Shown piece by piece: positions 49,357 to 57,318 of a stretch of DNA of 64,000 nucleotides. Source of the stretch: an uncultured Alistipes sp. Lineage in GTDB: Bacteria > Bacteroidota > Bacteroidia > Bacteroidales > Rikenellaceae. The DNA lies in NCBI GenBank assembly GCA_947364365.1, contig CANASP010000001.1, positions 62,001-126,000 of the forward strand, written 5' to 3'. The notes under the pieces are model-generated. The model saw nothing but the letters and a program-made list of their open reading frames with translations, did not search any database and was not told where the DNA came from. How positions within the stretch are numbered: position 1 is the stretch's first letter; each line of letters begins with the position of its first letter. The position numbers and the translations under genes are program-made.

Positions 49357-49988
49357 CGCTGCCGGTCTTTTTGCCGGGCGGCCCGGCGGTTGAGAAGGTG
49401 TCCCGGGAGGACCATCATCGCGGCGAAGCCGATGCCGAAGAGCGCCATGTCGGCCAGCGGGGCCAGCGGCAGGCCGCAGGCTGCCAGGAGCAGGTTCATC
49501 CGGCCCGTTACGAGCGAGAGGAACATGGCGAGGAAGCCTCCGGCCGTGAGCGCCCGGAAGCGGATCACCAGCCCCGTGAGCGCCGAGCCCATGCCCATCA
49601 TGAGCAGTACGAGCGAAAGAATCGGGGTGTTGTGCGCCGGTGTGAGGATCGCGGGCAGCACGACCATCCACGCCGCGATGCCGAAGACAGTCCAGATCTG
49701 CCCGACCACGCGGTCGACGAAGGTGCGCACGTGCGGGTCGGGTCGCCTTTTTTGCGTGATGTACATGCCCGTGCATCCTGCGACGGGGATCAGGAACCAG
49801 AGCCCGTTCCACCGCGGATCGGCGGTCAGGTGGAGGGCCACGGCGACAGCCACCGTCGCTGCGAGGGTGGCGTAGCCCCAGATGAGGAAGGGTACTCCGG
49901 CGTCGTGTTCCAGCCGTTGGCGCGTGTTTTCGATCATGCGGCCGATCAGCTCGATGCTCTCGGCGGCGTTGAGGTTCTTCTCTTCCAT
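49353..49988 (-). CDS. Multi-pass membrane protein paired with winged-helix regulator
   Basis: A 211-residue protein. A cytoplasmic N-terminus (LNAAESIELIGRMIENTRQR) precedes about six membrane helices (IWGYATLAATVAVAVALHLT, GLWFLIPVAGCTGMYI, WTVFGIAAWMVVLPAIL and others). No known catalytic motif. The 4-bp overlap with the winged-helix gene suggests that it senses or is controlled by the regulator. Confidence 0.8.
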   Translation of the reverse strand: MEEKNLNAAESIELIGRMIENTRQRLEHDAGVPFLIWGYATLAATVAVAVALHLTADPRWNGLWFLIPVAGCTGMYITQKRRPDPHVRTFVDRVVGQIWTVFGIAAWMVVLPAILTPAHNTPILSLVLLMMGMGSALTGLVIRFRALTAGGFLAMFLSLVTGRMNLLLAACGLPLAPLADMALFGIGFAAMMVLPGHLLNRRAARQKDRQR

Positions 49989-50082
49989 TGCAGGAAATTT
50001 TAAAGGTTAAAGTTACGCATTTTATTCCGAATAATCTCTTTGGGGTGCCGTGGGTTTGTCGGACTGCAGCGGAGGGGTATTG

Positions 50083-50183
50083 GCCACTCTTCGGGAAAAC
50101 CCGAAGAGTGGCGGGCAGCAGCCACGGCGGGTGGAGGGCCGCATTGCTCGCTACTGCTCGCATGCAGCCTCCGCTGGCTGCTG
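50083..50183. repeat. Perfect hairpin plus dispersed inverted repeat, copy C
   Basis: Outer hairpin GCCACTCTTCGGG/CCCGAAGAGTGGC (50083-50095 with 50100-50112), 13 bp perfect with an AAAA loop. Inner family repeat: CAGCAGCCACGGCGGGTGG to GAGG (from 50116) and CCTCCGCTGGCTGCTG (ending 50183). A C-to-T-type change in the end arm (CAGCAG) is compensated in the right arm (CTGCTG), which keeps the pairing. Confidence 0.85.
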
Positions 50184-50231
50184 ATAGAGAAGACATTACG
50201 GGTTACTCCGTTTTGGATGCTGCGGCGAGCG

Positions 50232-50603
50232 TCACTCGGCCGGCGTGAAGTCGTAGCGCAGCTCCGCCTCCGTGGCGTTTTCTTCGTTGGCGGTGGCGAC
50301 GGTTGTCCGCAGACATCCCTCCGCGGGTCTGCCGTCCGCCCGTTTGTCGAGCTTCCGGTTGTCGTTTTCGTCGTGGAAGATGTTCACCGAGAGGCTGTCG
50401 GACGAGATGCCTTCGATCGTGAGCTCTGCACGTCCCTCCGCGGGTGCGACGCAGGCGAAGTGCGGTTTCGTGTCGCCCGAGGCGTACAGCAGGACGACGC
50501 CCTTGTCCGATCTGAGGTTGCGCAGGGTGATGCGGAGCGTGCGGGCCGAGGTCCCGAGTGCGATGCCGAGTGCGGCGATCGCCAGCAGAATGCGTTTTTT
50601 CAT
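50232..50603 (-). CDS. DUF2141 exported protein
   Basis: A 123-residue secreted protein from ATG 50603. Signal peptide MKKRILLAIAALGIALGTSA, then the DUF2141 fold: LRITLRNLRSDKGVVLLYAS, LTIEGISSDSLSVNIFHDEN and the typical DENDNRKLDK turn. The role of the family is unknown. It is behind a 2TM protein gene in the same transcript (38-bp gap). Confidence 0.88.
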   Translation of the reverse strand: MKKRILLAIAALGIALGTSARTLRITLRNLRSDKGVVLLYASGDTKPHFACVAPAEGRAELTIEGISSDSLSVNIFHDENDNRKLDKRADGRPAEGCLRTTVATANEENATEAELRYDFTPAE

Positions 50604-50641
50604 GGCGGTGTGGTTTGAATGGTGAATGGTTGTCGTCGACT

Positions 50642-50869
50642 TCAGCGGCAGTCGTGCGCTTCGTCGCAGTCGGTCAGGTAGCGCACGGCGTGCAGGGCGA
50701 TGTCCAGCCCCCAGCCGGCCGCGACCCAGACCACCCACCAGCAGCTGGGCGAGGCGAGCAGGTTCACGAGTGCGAGAAAGGCGCAGGTGATCGCGAAGGT
50801 CGCGGTGCGGCGGATCAGGTGGCGGCGTGCGCGCAGGCGCCGCTCGTCGGCGGAAGTTCGGGTCTCCAT
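50642..50869 (-). CDS. 2TM domain protein
   Basis: A 75-residue protein. Basic N-terminus (ERRLRARRHLIRRTATFAIT) and two membrane helices (FAITCAFLALVNLL, WWVVWVAAGWGLDIALHAV) with the family's typical RxxF and HA-R features, matching the small 2TM family (PF13239). Its partner gene is DUF2141 downstream. A good promoter lies 214 bp upstream (51083-51114), giving a long GC-rich leader with possible structure. Confidence 0.85.
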   Translation of the reverse strand: METRTSADERRLRARRHLIRRTATFAITCAFLALVNLLASPSCWWVVWVAAGWGLDIALHAVRYLTDCDEAHDCR

Positions 50870-51082
50870 AGAGCTGTGTTTTATTCGTTTAGGCGATTAT
50901 GTGTCTTTTATCCGTTGTCGTTTTTTCGACGGGCGGTCGGGGCGTGACCGGAGGCTGTATTTATAGGCACCGACCCTCGTCGGGACCACCTCCTCCGAGC
51001 GGACTTCCGGGCGCTGCCCGAACGTCGCAGTCCCTTGGTGCGCTGCCGGGGTAGAATCGTCGGGAATCGCCTTTTGTTTCTG

Positions 51083-51114
51083 CAAATATAAAGTAGTTTA
51101 TAATATAAACCAAA
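51083..51114 (-). promoter_or_regulatory. Promoter of the 2TM-DUF2141 operon
   Basis: Read leftward: TTTG (51111-51114), a 20-bp spacer and TATATTTG (51083-51090), the same perfect layout as at 21778-21809. The leader to the 2TM gene is about 205 nt. The stretch 51115-51408 holds no gene. Confidence 0.85.
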
Positions 51115-51408
51115 TGAATCTGCGAAAAAAGCTGAAAAATTTTCGCTACGGAAAAAACGCGGGAACGATCCTCTCCGGTCGGCCCCGTTCGTCGGGAGCC
51201 TGTGCCGAACTCCGACGGCGGGCGCTCCGTAGGGCCGGTGTCCGCTTTTTATGACGGCTCTCTGCGAAGATGCCCGACCATGTCCGATACCTCGTTTTTC
51301 ATCGCTGCTCTATGCTGCCGCGGCGGATGCCATTGCGTCCGCTGCGTCTGTCGCCTTTCGGGTTCGCACGGGTATCTCGCCGCGCCGCTACCGCGACCGG
51401 TTGCGCGA

Positions 51409-52668
51409 TCACGACAGCGGTTCGCAGTAGGTCCGGTTGACGACGCGGGCGCGCAGCGCCTGCTTGTCCCTGAAGCTGCGCGAGATGTTGCGGATGATGT
51501 CGCTGTAGTTGTCCGTCCGGTCGGGCTTGAGGTGGAAGAAGGGTTTGATCGATACGCAGTTCTTGTGCTCGAAGAGCGTGTGGAGCAGCGTGCGGTCGGA
51601 GTTGCCGCACGAATGTCCCATGATGCAGATCTGAAAGTAGCCTGACCCGGCGAACTCCAGCAGCCGGCGGTAGTTGTCGGTCCGGAGGTATCCGGTCGAT
51701 TTGGCGTACTCCAGGTAGCGGTTGTCGTTGCGCTCCTCCATGATTCTGTAGTTGTCGTCCAACTCGTCGCCGTAACCGAACAGGATGGGGTTCTCCGGGT
51801 CGTGGAGCGCTCCGTGGATGTGGATGTGCTGCGTTCTGGGCATGACGGCATAGGACCGGGCCGTCGCCGTGTAGTTGAAGTCGAGCAGCAGGACGTTTTC
51901 CGGCGTGCGCAGGCAGGCGGGCAGCTCCTCCAGGTGCTTTCTTATGTATTGCCGCTTGGCCGTGCGGTCTTCGAGGCGGCGGATCTCCGCGATCCGGCGG
52001 CGCACCGCCTCCGATCTCCAGACCTCCGATTCCGGCACCTGCCCGTTTCCGGTCTCCAGCCCGTGTCCGATCTGGTCGACCCTTCGCTGCACGTATCGGA
52101 CCAGCGCGAGTTGCGGATCGACATGGATGTCGATCTCCCTCTGTTCGAGCGGTGCGAAGATCCGGCGACGGATCGCCTCGATGGGTTCCGGCGTGCCGAT
52201 TCCCTTCAGATAGGTTTCGAGCAGGGTGCGAATCTTCCCGAATTCTTCGTTGAGCCGGGTCAGACGCTCGAACTCGTGCGACGGGTCGCGCATCCCCTGC
52301 CTGAGGACACCGATCAATGCCGCGTAATATTCGTTCTCCACGTCGACCCAGTCGGTCAGCGAGGCCTCCGACAACCGTTGCAGCAACCCGCTGCGGAAGG
52401 TGAGCTTCAGATGTCCGGCATGCCGTTTCATCAACCGCACCGCGTCGGCGTAGGAGTAGCGCTCCTGCTCGGGGAGGCGATCGTCGCAGACGACCCCGTC
52501 CTGAAGTTTCTCTACGGCGATGAAGTCGTCTTCGTAGGGGTGCAGTACCTGCGACCTCGCGATCGCCCGCACCACCTGCGTCCAGTAGGCGCCGATAAAT
52601 TCCTTGTAACCGGTGGGGAGTCCGTGTGCCTTGTCGAATCCGTTGCCGATAAGTACGATGCGATTCAT
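51409..52668 (-). CDS. AbiH family abortive-infection protein
   Basis: A 419-residue soluble protein. The N-terminus VLIGNGFDKAHGLPTGYKEF is the AbiH signature (a SIR2-like nucleotide-binding start). Later blocks match too: LDFNYTATA (262-270), HIHIHGALHD (281-290) with ILFGYGDE (295-302), and GHSCGNSDRTLLHTLFE near 353-369. AbiH proteins abort phage infection; the chemistry is not settled, though the fold recalls NAD-binding SIR2-like effectors. It stands alone, without an obvious partner, and its GC content resembles the host. Confidence 0.88.
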   Translation of the reverse strand: MNRIVLIGNGFDKAHGLPTGYKEFIGAYWTQVVRAIARSQVLHPYEDDFIAVEKLQDGVVCDDRLPEQERYSYADAVRLMKRHAGHLKLTFRSGLLQRLSEASLTDWVDVENEYYAALIGVLRQGMRDPSHEFERLTRLNEEFGKIRTLLETYLKGIGTPEPIEAIRRRIFAPLEQREIDIHVDPQLALVRYVQRRVDQIGHGLETGNGQVPESEVWRSEAVRRRIAEIRRLEDRTAKRQYIRKHLEELPACLRTPENVLLLDFNYTATARSYAVMPRTQHIHIHGALHDPENPILFGYGDELDDNYRIMEERNDNRYLEYAKSTGYLRTDNYRRLLEFAGSGYFQICIMGHSCGNSDRTLLHTLFEHKNCVSIKPFFHLKPDRTDNYSDIIRNISRSFRDKQALRARVVNRTYCEPLS

Positions 52669-52733
52669 CTTCGTGCGTTTTTCCGCGTTCCGGCCGGCTG
52701 CGTTCTCGCGGGCCGACCGGATCGGCGTGGTTG

Positions 52734-52768
52734 AAAAAAGGACGGCCGATCATCGATCAGCCGTCCTT
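52734..52768 (-). terminator. tRNA-Ser terminator
   Basis: Read leftward, AAGGACGGC (52760-52768) and GCCGTCCTT (52738-52746) form a 9-bp stem around a self-complementary loop (TGATCGATGATCG), followed by TTTTT. Confidence 0.88.
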
Positions 52769-52771
52769 CTG

Positions 52772-52859
52772 CGGAGAGAAGGGGATTCGAACCCCTGATA
52801 CGCTTGAGACGTATACGAGCTTTCCAGGCGCGCCTCTTCAACCACTCGAGCACCTCTCC
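52772..52859 (-). tRNA. tRNA-Ser (anticodon GGA)
   Basis: An 88-nt class II tRNA on the minus strand. Acceptor GGAGAGG pairs with TCTCTCC (one G-U), discriminator G. Anticodon loop CTGGAAA gives GGA. A long variable arm (CTCGTATACGTCTCAAGCGT region) is typical of Ser. T arm AGGGG-TTCGAAT-CCCCT. No CCA is encoded. Confidence 0.95.
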
Positions 52860-52871
52860 TTGAGCGTTGCG

Positions 52872-52903
52872 CAAAGGTAATACAATTTTCCCATTGCCGC
52901 AAG
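52872..52903 (-). promoter_or_regulatory. tRNA-Ser promoter
   Basis: Read leftward: -33-like CTTG (52900-52903), a 20-bp spacer and -7 TACCTTTG (52872-52879), 12 bp before the tRNA. The gap 52904-53103 has no gene. Confidence 0.78.
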
Positions 52904-53103
52904 CCGTATCCGAAAAAATCGGCGTCGCCCTGCGTCCGGGTTTCATCTCCGTCCGCCGTGTCCTGCCTGCTTCGTTTGCCGTCCGCCGCGCGTTCTGGCC
53001 GCTGCGTTTGCCGTTCGCCGCCTGTCTCTTCCTCTGAGTTCGCCGTGTCCTTCGTGTCTGTCGCGATGTATCTCCGGTTTGCTCCCGCCCGCCCCTTCGG
53101 ACA

Positions 53104-53139
53104 AAAGAAAAAGCGGCTCTCCGATGTCGGAGAGCCGCT
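53104..53139 (-). terminator. Terminator of the rplU-rpmA operon
   Basis: AGCGGCTCTCCGA (53112-53124) pairs with TCGGAGAGCCGCT (53127-53139), 13 bp perfect, followed leftward by TTTTTC. Confidence 0.93.
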
Positions 53140-53164
53140 ACGGCTATGATTTCCTCTGGGGAAA

Positions 53165-53425
53165 TTACTCGCTCAGGGGCGTTACGCTTACATACGACTT
53201 GCCCTCGCCCTTCTTGCAGAACCCTACGGTTCCGTCGACGAGTGCGAAGAGCGTGTGGTCCTTGCCGATACCCACGTTCTCGCCGGGATTGTGCACCGTA
53301 CCGCGCTGGCGAACGATGATGTTGCCCGCCTTTGCGAACTGACCGCCGAACAATTTGATGCCGAGTCGCTTGCTCTCCGACTCACGGCCGTTCTTCGAGC
53401 TACCTACACCTTTCTTGTGTGCCAT
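53165..53425 (-). CDS. rpmA: 50S ribosomal protein L27
   Basis: An 86-residue ribosomal protein. It begins [20 protein letters not shown], the typical L27 N-terminus that reaches into the peptidyl-transferase centre, and continues with [20 protein letters not shown]. There is no extra N-terminal cleavage extension of the Firmicutes type. It follows rplU by 21 bp. Confidence 0.98.
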   Translation of the reverse strand: MAHKKGVGSSKNGRESESKRLGIKLFGGQFAKAGNIIVRQRGTVHNPGENVGIGKDHTLFALVDGTVGFCKKGEGKSYVSVTPLSE

Positions 53426-53446
53426 GTTACTTCAGTTTTTAAAGGG

Positions 53447-53758
53447 TTACGCAACGATATCCTCTACCAGAATCTGCGTCAGATACTGGCGATGGCCATT
53501 GCACTTCTGATATCCCGTGCGGCGCTTCTTCTTGAAGACGAGGACCTTGTCGTCCTTCAGGTGCTTCAGGATCTTGCACTTCACTACGGCGCCTTCTACT
53601 ACAGGTGCGCCGACTTTGACCTGACCGTCGTTGTCTGTGAGCAGGACCTTGTCGAAGCTTACGGACGAGTTCTCCTCGCCCTGAAGACGGTGGACATAAA
53701 GCTTCCGACCTTTTTCAGCCTTAAATTGCTGACCTGCAATCTCTACTATAACGTACAT
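53447..53758 (-). CDS. rplU: 50S ribosomal protein L21
   Basis: A 103-residue ribosomal protein: [20 protein letters not shown] at the start and [20 protein letters not shown] at the end are the L21 signatures (23S rRNA contact). First gene of the rplU-rpmA operon, with a -7 element at 53797-53804. Confidence 0.98.
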   Translation of the reverse strand: MYVIVEIAGQQFKAEKGRKLYVHRLQGEENSSVSFDKVLLTDNDGQVKVGAPVVEGAVVKCKILKHLKDDKVLVFKKKRRTGYQKCNGHRQYLTQILVEDIVA

Positions 53759-53796
53759 TTAAGTCGATTTATGTATTGGAACATAATTTCGGAGTG

Positions 53797-53804
53797 CAAA
53801 TATA
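53797..53804 (-). promoter_or_regulatory. rplU-rpmA -7 element
   Basis: TATATTTG read leftward, 38 bp before the rplU ATG, with GTTG 18 bp further upstream (53823-53826) as a possible -33. Confidence 0.75.
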
Positions 53805-53913
53805 CGCAATTTATCTTAGAAACAACACATTCGGTCGTTTTTTTTCGTCGCTCCGCATTCTGGCACGATTCTCGCCGGTGTGCGGGTGTCGGCACCACCC
53901 GACACCCGCTGTT

Positions 53914-54276
53914 ATGGAAAGAAACCTTCTGATCGTATCCCGAGACAATTTCCTGCGCGAGATGGTCCGCCTTGCGCTCAAGGACCTTCCCGTCGCCATC
54001 CATTGTACGTCCGACGCCGCCTCGGCTGCCGCCCTCTCCGCGCGCCTGCGCCCCGACTGCATCCTGCTGCTCGGTGCCGCGCCCCTGCTGGGCGGCGGCC
54101 GCGAGGCCGAGGAGCTCCGCGCCTGCCGGAGCCGCCGCGCCAAACTCCTCGTCGTAGCCTGGCAACATGCCGAGCAGACGGTGCTGGGGCTGCTCGAAAG
54201 CGGCGTGGACCAGTATATGACCTTTCCCGTGAACCTGCGGCGTCTTCGTTCCAAGGTCGCCGCGCTGATCTGCTGA
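53914..54276 (+). CDS. Pseudo-receiver (degenerate response-regulator) protein
   Basis: A 120-residue protein that is only a CheY-like fold: NLLIVSRDNFLREMVRLALK (first strand and helix), RPDCILLLGAAPLL (third strand), KLLVVAWQHAEQTVLGLLES and GVDQYMTFPVNLRRL (last strand and helix). The phospho-acceptor Asp position is Leu53, the acidic pair near residue 10 is reduced to one Asp, and the conserved Lys before Pro is Phe104. It should not be phosphorylated in the usual way, so a constitutive protein-binding role is inferred. First gene of a three-gene unit, 5 bp before the next gene. Confidence 0.75.
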   Translation: MERNLLIVSRDNFLREMVRLALKDLPVAIHCTSDAASAAALSARLRPDCILLLGAAPLLGGGREAEELRACRSRRAKLLVVAWQHAEQTVLGLLESGVDQYMTFPVNLRRLRSKVAALIC

Positions 54277-54281
54277 CGCGC

Positions 54282-55223
54282 ATGACCGACCTGTTCTATA
54301 TCCTCTACGTGGCCGCCGTGCTTCTCGTTCTCGCGGCCCTCGCCGTTTTCCGCCTCCTGACGACGCTGCCTGCCGGCTGCGGGGCGCGCCGGTATGCGGC
54401 GCCGGGCGACGGCTACCTGCGGCTGGCGATGCTGGCGCTCGAAAGCGACGGTCCCGCGCCCCGTTTCCCGGCGCTCGACCGCCCCGGAAACCGGATGCTC
54501 CTCGCCGAGACCCTCGCTTCGCTCGTCGCCTCGACCTACGGACTCGATCCCGCGCCCCTGCGCCGCATCGTCCGCTCGACGAAGCTCGACGGCTGGCTTC
54601 TCCGCCGGGCGCGGCTCAGCCGCGGCTATCGGCGGGCGCATGCGCTCGCCCTGCTGGCGATGCTGCCCGTCGCCCCGCGTGTCGCCCGGCATACGGCGCG
54701 TTACCTCGGCAGCCGCGATCGTGCCGTCGCCTTTCAGGCCATGATGATCCGTCTCGCGGCCCGCCCCGACCGGGCGACCGAAACGATGGCCGCCTATCCC
54801 TTCCGCTTCTCGGCCGCCGAGGTGGCCCGCATCCTCGTCGAGCTTCGCCGCGGTGCGTTGCCCGTCGCCTGCGAGCCGCTGTTGCGTTCCGGGTCGTTCA
54901 ACCTGCGGCGCGTGGGGCTCGCCGTCGTGCGGCAGTTCGCGCTTTCCGATGCCGAGCCGGCCCTGCGCCGCATGCTCGCCCGGGAGAGCTCCGACGAACT
55001 GGTCCGCGAGACGCTGCACACGCTCTGCAATCTGCGTTGTCCGCTCGAAAGCAGCGAGATCCATGCCCGTGTCGCCGTGCTGGAGGGGCCCGACCGCCGG
55101 TCGCTGCTCCGCCGCATGGCCCGCGAGGCCTATGCGCCGGGCGCCCTGCGTCCGCTGCTCGACGAGCGCGAGCGGCCCTACTATGAATCGCTCGTCAGAT
55201 CCTATAAATGTTCCCTGGCATGA
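54282..55223 (+). CDS. Membrane-anchored HEAT-like repeat protein
   Basis: A 313-residue protein from ATG 54282. One N-terminal membrane helix (about 3-25, FYILYVAAVLLVLAALAVFR) is followed by a cytoplasmic or periplasmic stack of helix pairs (AHALALLAMLPVAPRVARHT, RAVAFQAMMIRLAARPDRAT, LRRVGLAVVRQFALSDAEPA, SDELVRETLHTLCNLRC) that reads as HEAT-like repeats. It probably acts as a scaffold. It overlaps the next gene by 4 bp (ATGA). Confidence 0.75.
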   Translation: MTDLFYILYVAAVLLVLAALAVFRLLTTLPAGCGARRYAAPGDGYLRLAMLALESDGPAPRFPALDRPGNRMLLAETLASLVASTYGLDPAPLRRIVRSTKLDGWLLRRARLSRGYRRAHALALLAMLPVAPRVARHTARYLGSRDRAVAFQAMMIRLAARPDRATETMAAYPFRFSAAEVARILVELRRGALPVACEPLLRSGSFNLRRVGLAVVRQFALSDAEPALRRMLARESSDELVRETLHTLCNLRCPLESSEIHARVAVLEGPDRRSLLRRMAREAYAPGALRPLLDERERPYYESLVRSYKCSLA

Positions 55224-56113
55224 AAATCCTTCTTCTGCTCCTGCTCGCGGCCGTGTCGGCCGCAGCCCTGCGCGCGTTGCGGCTGGCCCGCCGCGGCCGT
55301 GACGCGCGTGCGCTCTTCTCGCTTCAGCGCGGCCTGCGGGGCGATGCTCCCGGCGATGTCGGCCTGTCGCTCCTCTGTTGCGGCGTCGGGTCCGCCGACG
55401 AGGTCGAGCGGCTGCTGGCCGTCGACTACCCCTGCTGCGAGGTGGTCGTCGTCGTCGATTCGGAGCGTCGTCCCGAGCTCTTCGCCGAGCTCATGACCCG
55501 CTACCGCATGTTCCGCATCGGCTACACCTGCAACGGCGACCTTCCGGCGCCCGGCGTCCGGGCCCTGGCCCGCTCGCGTCAGCGCTGTTTCAGGCGTCTG
55601 CTGCTCGTCGACCGTGCCGAGAGCCCCGCTCCGGAGGCGCTTGATGCCGCCGCCTGCGTCGCCTCCTACGACTATCTGCTGCCGCTGTATGCCGGCGAGC
55701 GCCTGCGTTGCGATGCCGTCGAGCGGCTCGCCGCCGCCGTGAGCGAACACCCCGCGGGGCGCGTCGAGGCGGTGCGCACCCGGCCCGACGGCCGCGTGGT
55801 ACTGGTCACCCGCGAGATGCTGGGCGCTGCCGGAGGCTTCGCCCGTCTGGCGTGGCGCCATGCCGCCCGGGGGCGGCGACTCGTGCTCTGGGAGCCGATT
55901 TTCGAGCCGCAGGCCGGCGGCGACGGGCTCGTTCCGCTCCGCGTGCGCCGTCTTCTCGCCGCGTCGCTCCTCCTCTCCGCGGGTTTCGCCGTGGGCATGG
56001 CGTGGTGGCCCGCCGCCGCGCTGCTTCTCACCGCGCTCCTCGTCTGGTCGGTGGTTGTGACCGTGGCGCGGCTGGTCGCCGTCCCTGCCGCCGCGTCCGC
56101 CGACGGCTGCTGA
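55220..56113 (+). CDS. Degenerate GT2-like membrane protein
   Basis: A 297-residue protein from ATG 55220. An N-terminal membrane helix (MKILLLLLLAAVSAAALRAL) is followed by a GT-A-like fold (LSLLCCGVGSADEVERLLAV then DYPCCEVVVVVDS, and LLLVDRAESPAPEALDAAAC, YDYLLPLYAGERL). The usual DxD and catalytic Asp are not evident. Two C-terminal helices (about 235-275) close the protein. I infer a glycosyltransferase relative that has lost activity or works on an unusual substrate. Last gene of the unit with the pseudo-receiver and HEAT-like proteins. Confidence 0.65.
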   Translation: MKILLLLLLAAVSAAALRALRLARRGRDARALFSLQRGLRGDAPGDVGLSLLCCGVGSADEVERLLAVDYPCCEVVVVVDSERRPELFAELMTRYRMFRIGYTCNGDLPAPGVRALARSRQRCFRRLLLVDRAESPAPEALDAAACVASYDYLLPLYAGERLRCDAVERLAAAVSEHPAGRVEAVRTRPDGRVVLVTREMLGAAGGFARLAWRHAARGRRLVLWEPIFEPQAGGDGLVPLRVRRLLAASLLLSAGFAVGMAWWPAAALLLTALLVWSVVVTVARLVAVPAAASADGC

Positions 56114-56182
56114 CGGTCGCCGTTCCGCCGCGGGCCGGTCTCTCTCCCGTCGCGGGGGCCTCGCCGCGGGGGTGTAAAATGG

Positions 56183-56224
56183 TTGTGAAAAATTTCACAA
56201 TGTCGCGAATTTTGGCTATCTTTA
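56183..56224 (+). promoter_or_regulatory. cysQ promoter with palindromic operator
   Basis: TTGTGAAA (56183-56190) and TTTCACAA (56193-56200) form a perfect inverted repeat with a 2-bp centre. A -7 element TATCTTTA lies at 56217-56224, so the palindrome covers the -33 region. This is a good candidate repressor or CRP-like site. Confidence 0.65.
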
Positions 56225-56265
56225 CGAAACCTAAAACGTCCTTGCGACTTTCAAAACGCAACCCG

Positions 56266-57111
56266 ATGATCGAAGACAAGGCAAAAGAGTATCTGCTCGC
56301 ATACATGTTCAACGCGGCGGTCCGTGCGGGGGCCGCGATCCTGAAGATCTACCGCAACAGGGAGGAGTACGCCATCAGCCTCAAGAACGACAGCAGCCCC
56401 ATCACCGAGGCCGACCGACTGGCCCACAAGACCATCCGCGAATACCTCGGTCCCACGCGCATTCCGGTCCTGAGCGAGGAGGGGCGCGAGATGCTCTACG
56501 ACGAGCGCCGCAACTGGGAGCTCTACTGGCTGGTCGACCCGTTGGACGGTACGGTCGAGTTCATCAAGGGCAACAACGAGTTCACGGTCAATATCGCCCT
56601 GATGGAGAACAACGAGTGCCTGGGTGCCGCCATCTACGTCCCCTGCTACGGCCGCATGTACCTCGCCGGACGCGGCACGGGGGCCTACCTCAAGGAGGAT
56701 GTCGAGGCCGACGCCTCGGCCGACTACGGAACGGAGGCGATCATGGAGGGGCTCCGCCGCCTGCCGTTCGAGGCCGAGGCGCACCACCCGCACCCCTGCG
56801 TGGCGCTCTCGCGTTCGCACCAGACCCCCGAGACGGCCGAGCATGTCGCGGCGTTGCGGGCCCGCTGTCCCGGGATCGAGATCCTCGAACAGGGCAGCTC
56901 CTACAAATTCTGCCTGCTGGCCGAGGGGCGCGTCGACTACTACGTCCGCACGACCCGCACCTACGAATGGGACACCGCCGCGGGCGAGCTGATCCTCGCC
57001 GAGGCGGGGGGCTCCACGCGCTCGCTGCCCGACGGCGCTCCGCTGCGCTACAACGAGCCCGACCTGCACAACCCCTGGTTCGTCTGCCGCTCGCGCTTCT
57101 GCAAGCTCTGA
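56266..57111 (+). CDS. cysQ: 3'(2'),5'-bisphosphate nucleotidase (CysQ type)
   Basis: A 281-residue inositol-monophosphatase-fold phosphatase that hydrolyses PAP to AMP. The metal sites are SSPITEADRLAHK, LSEEG, and VDPLDGTVEFIKGNNEF (DPxDGT). The C-terminal EWDTAAGELILAEAGG (WDxAA) completes the signature. All metal ligands appear present. Start at ATG 56266 behind a palindromic promoter. It links to sulfate assimilation or nucleotide detoxification. Confidence 0.93.
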   Translation: MIEDKAKEYLLAYMFNAAVRAGAAILKIYRNREEYAISLKNDSSPITEADRLAHKTIREYLGPTRIPVLSEEGREMLYDERRNWELYWLVDPLDGTVEFIKGNNEFTVNIALMENNECLGAAIYVPCYGRMYLAGRGTGAYLKEDVEADASADYGTEAIMEGLRRLPFEAEAHHPHPCVALSRSHQTPETAEHVAALRARCPGIEILEQGSSYKFCLLAEGRVDYYVRTTRTYEWDTAAGELILAEAGGSTRSLPDGAPLRYNEPDLHNPWFVCRSRFCKL

Positions 57112-57188
57112 CCCGGAGGCGGAGGGCTGAAGATTGAAAGAGAGGGGGCTATCCCGAAAATCGAAGCTTCTGTTTCAGCGGGCCGCGG

Positions 57189-57204
57189 CCTCCGCCGGCT
57201 GCGG
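57189..57204. repeat. Dispersed GC-rich repeat, partial copy D
   Basis: CCTCCGCCGGCTGCGG matches the right arm of copies A and B. The flank CGAAAATCGAAGC (from 57155) also matches the flank of copy B (46688), which supports common descent. The left arm is missing. Located between convergent cysQ and argH. Confidence 0.6.
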
Positions 57205-57235
57205 AGTGCAAACCCGCACGCCTCCGTGTGAAGGC

Positions 57236-57274
57236 AAAATCCCCGCTTCGCAACTCCTGCGAAGCGGGGATTTT
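57236..57274. terminator. Bidirectional terminator between cysQ and argH
   Basis: AAAATCCCCGCTTCGCA (57236-57252) pairs with TGCGAAGCGGGGATTTT (57258-57274), 17 bp perfect with a 5-nt loop, giving T-runs on both strands. Confidence 0.95.
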
Positions 57275-57318
57275 CATCTCGACACGGCTTTGCCGAGGGG
57301 CCGGGCGCCCGCCCGGGG

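Noticed and set aside
49036..50196. A 386-codon frame containing the winged-helix protein as its C-terminus
   Set aside because: The first 280 codons overlap the membrane-protein gene in another frame and are low-complexity; the ATG at 49356 gives a normal winged-helix protein.
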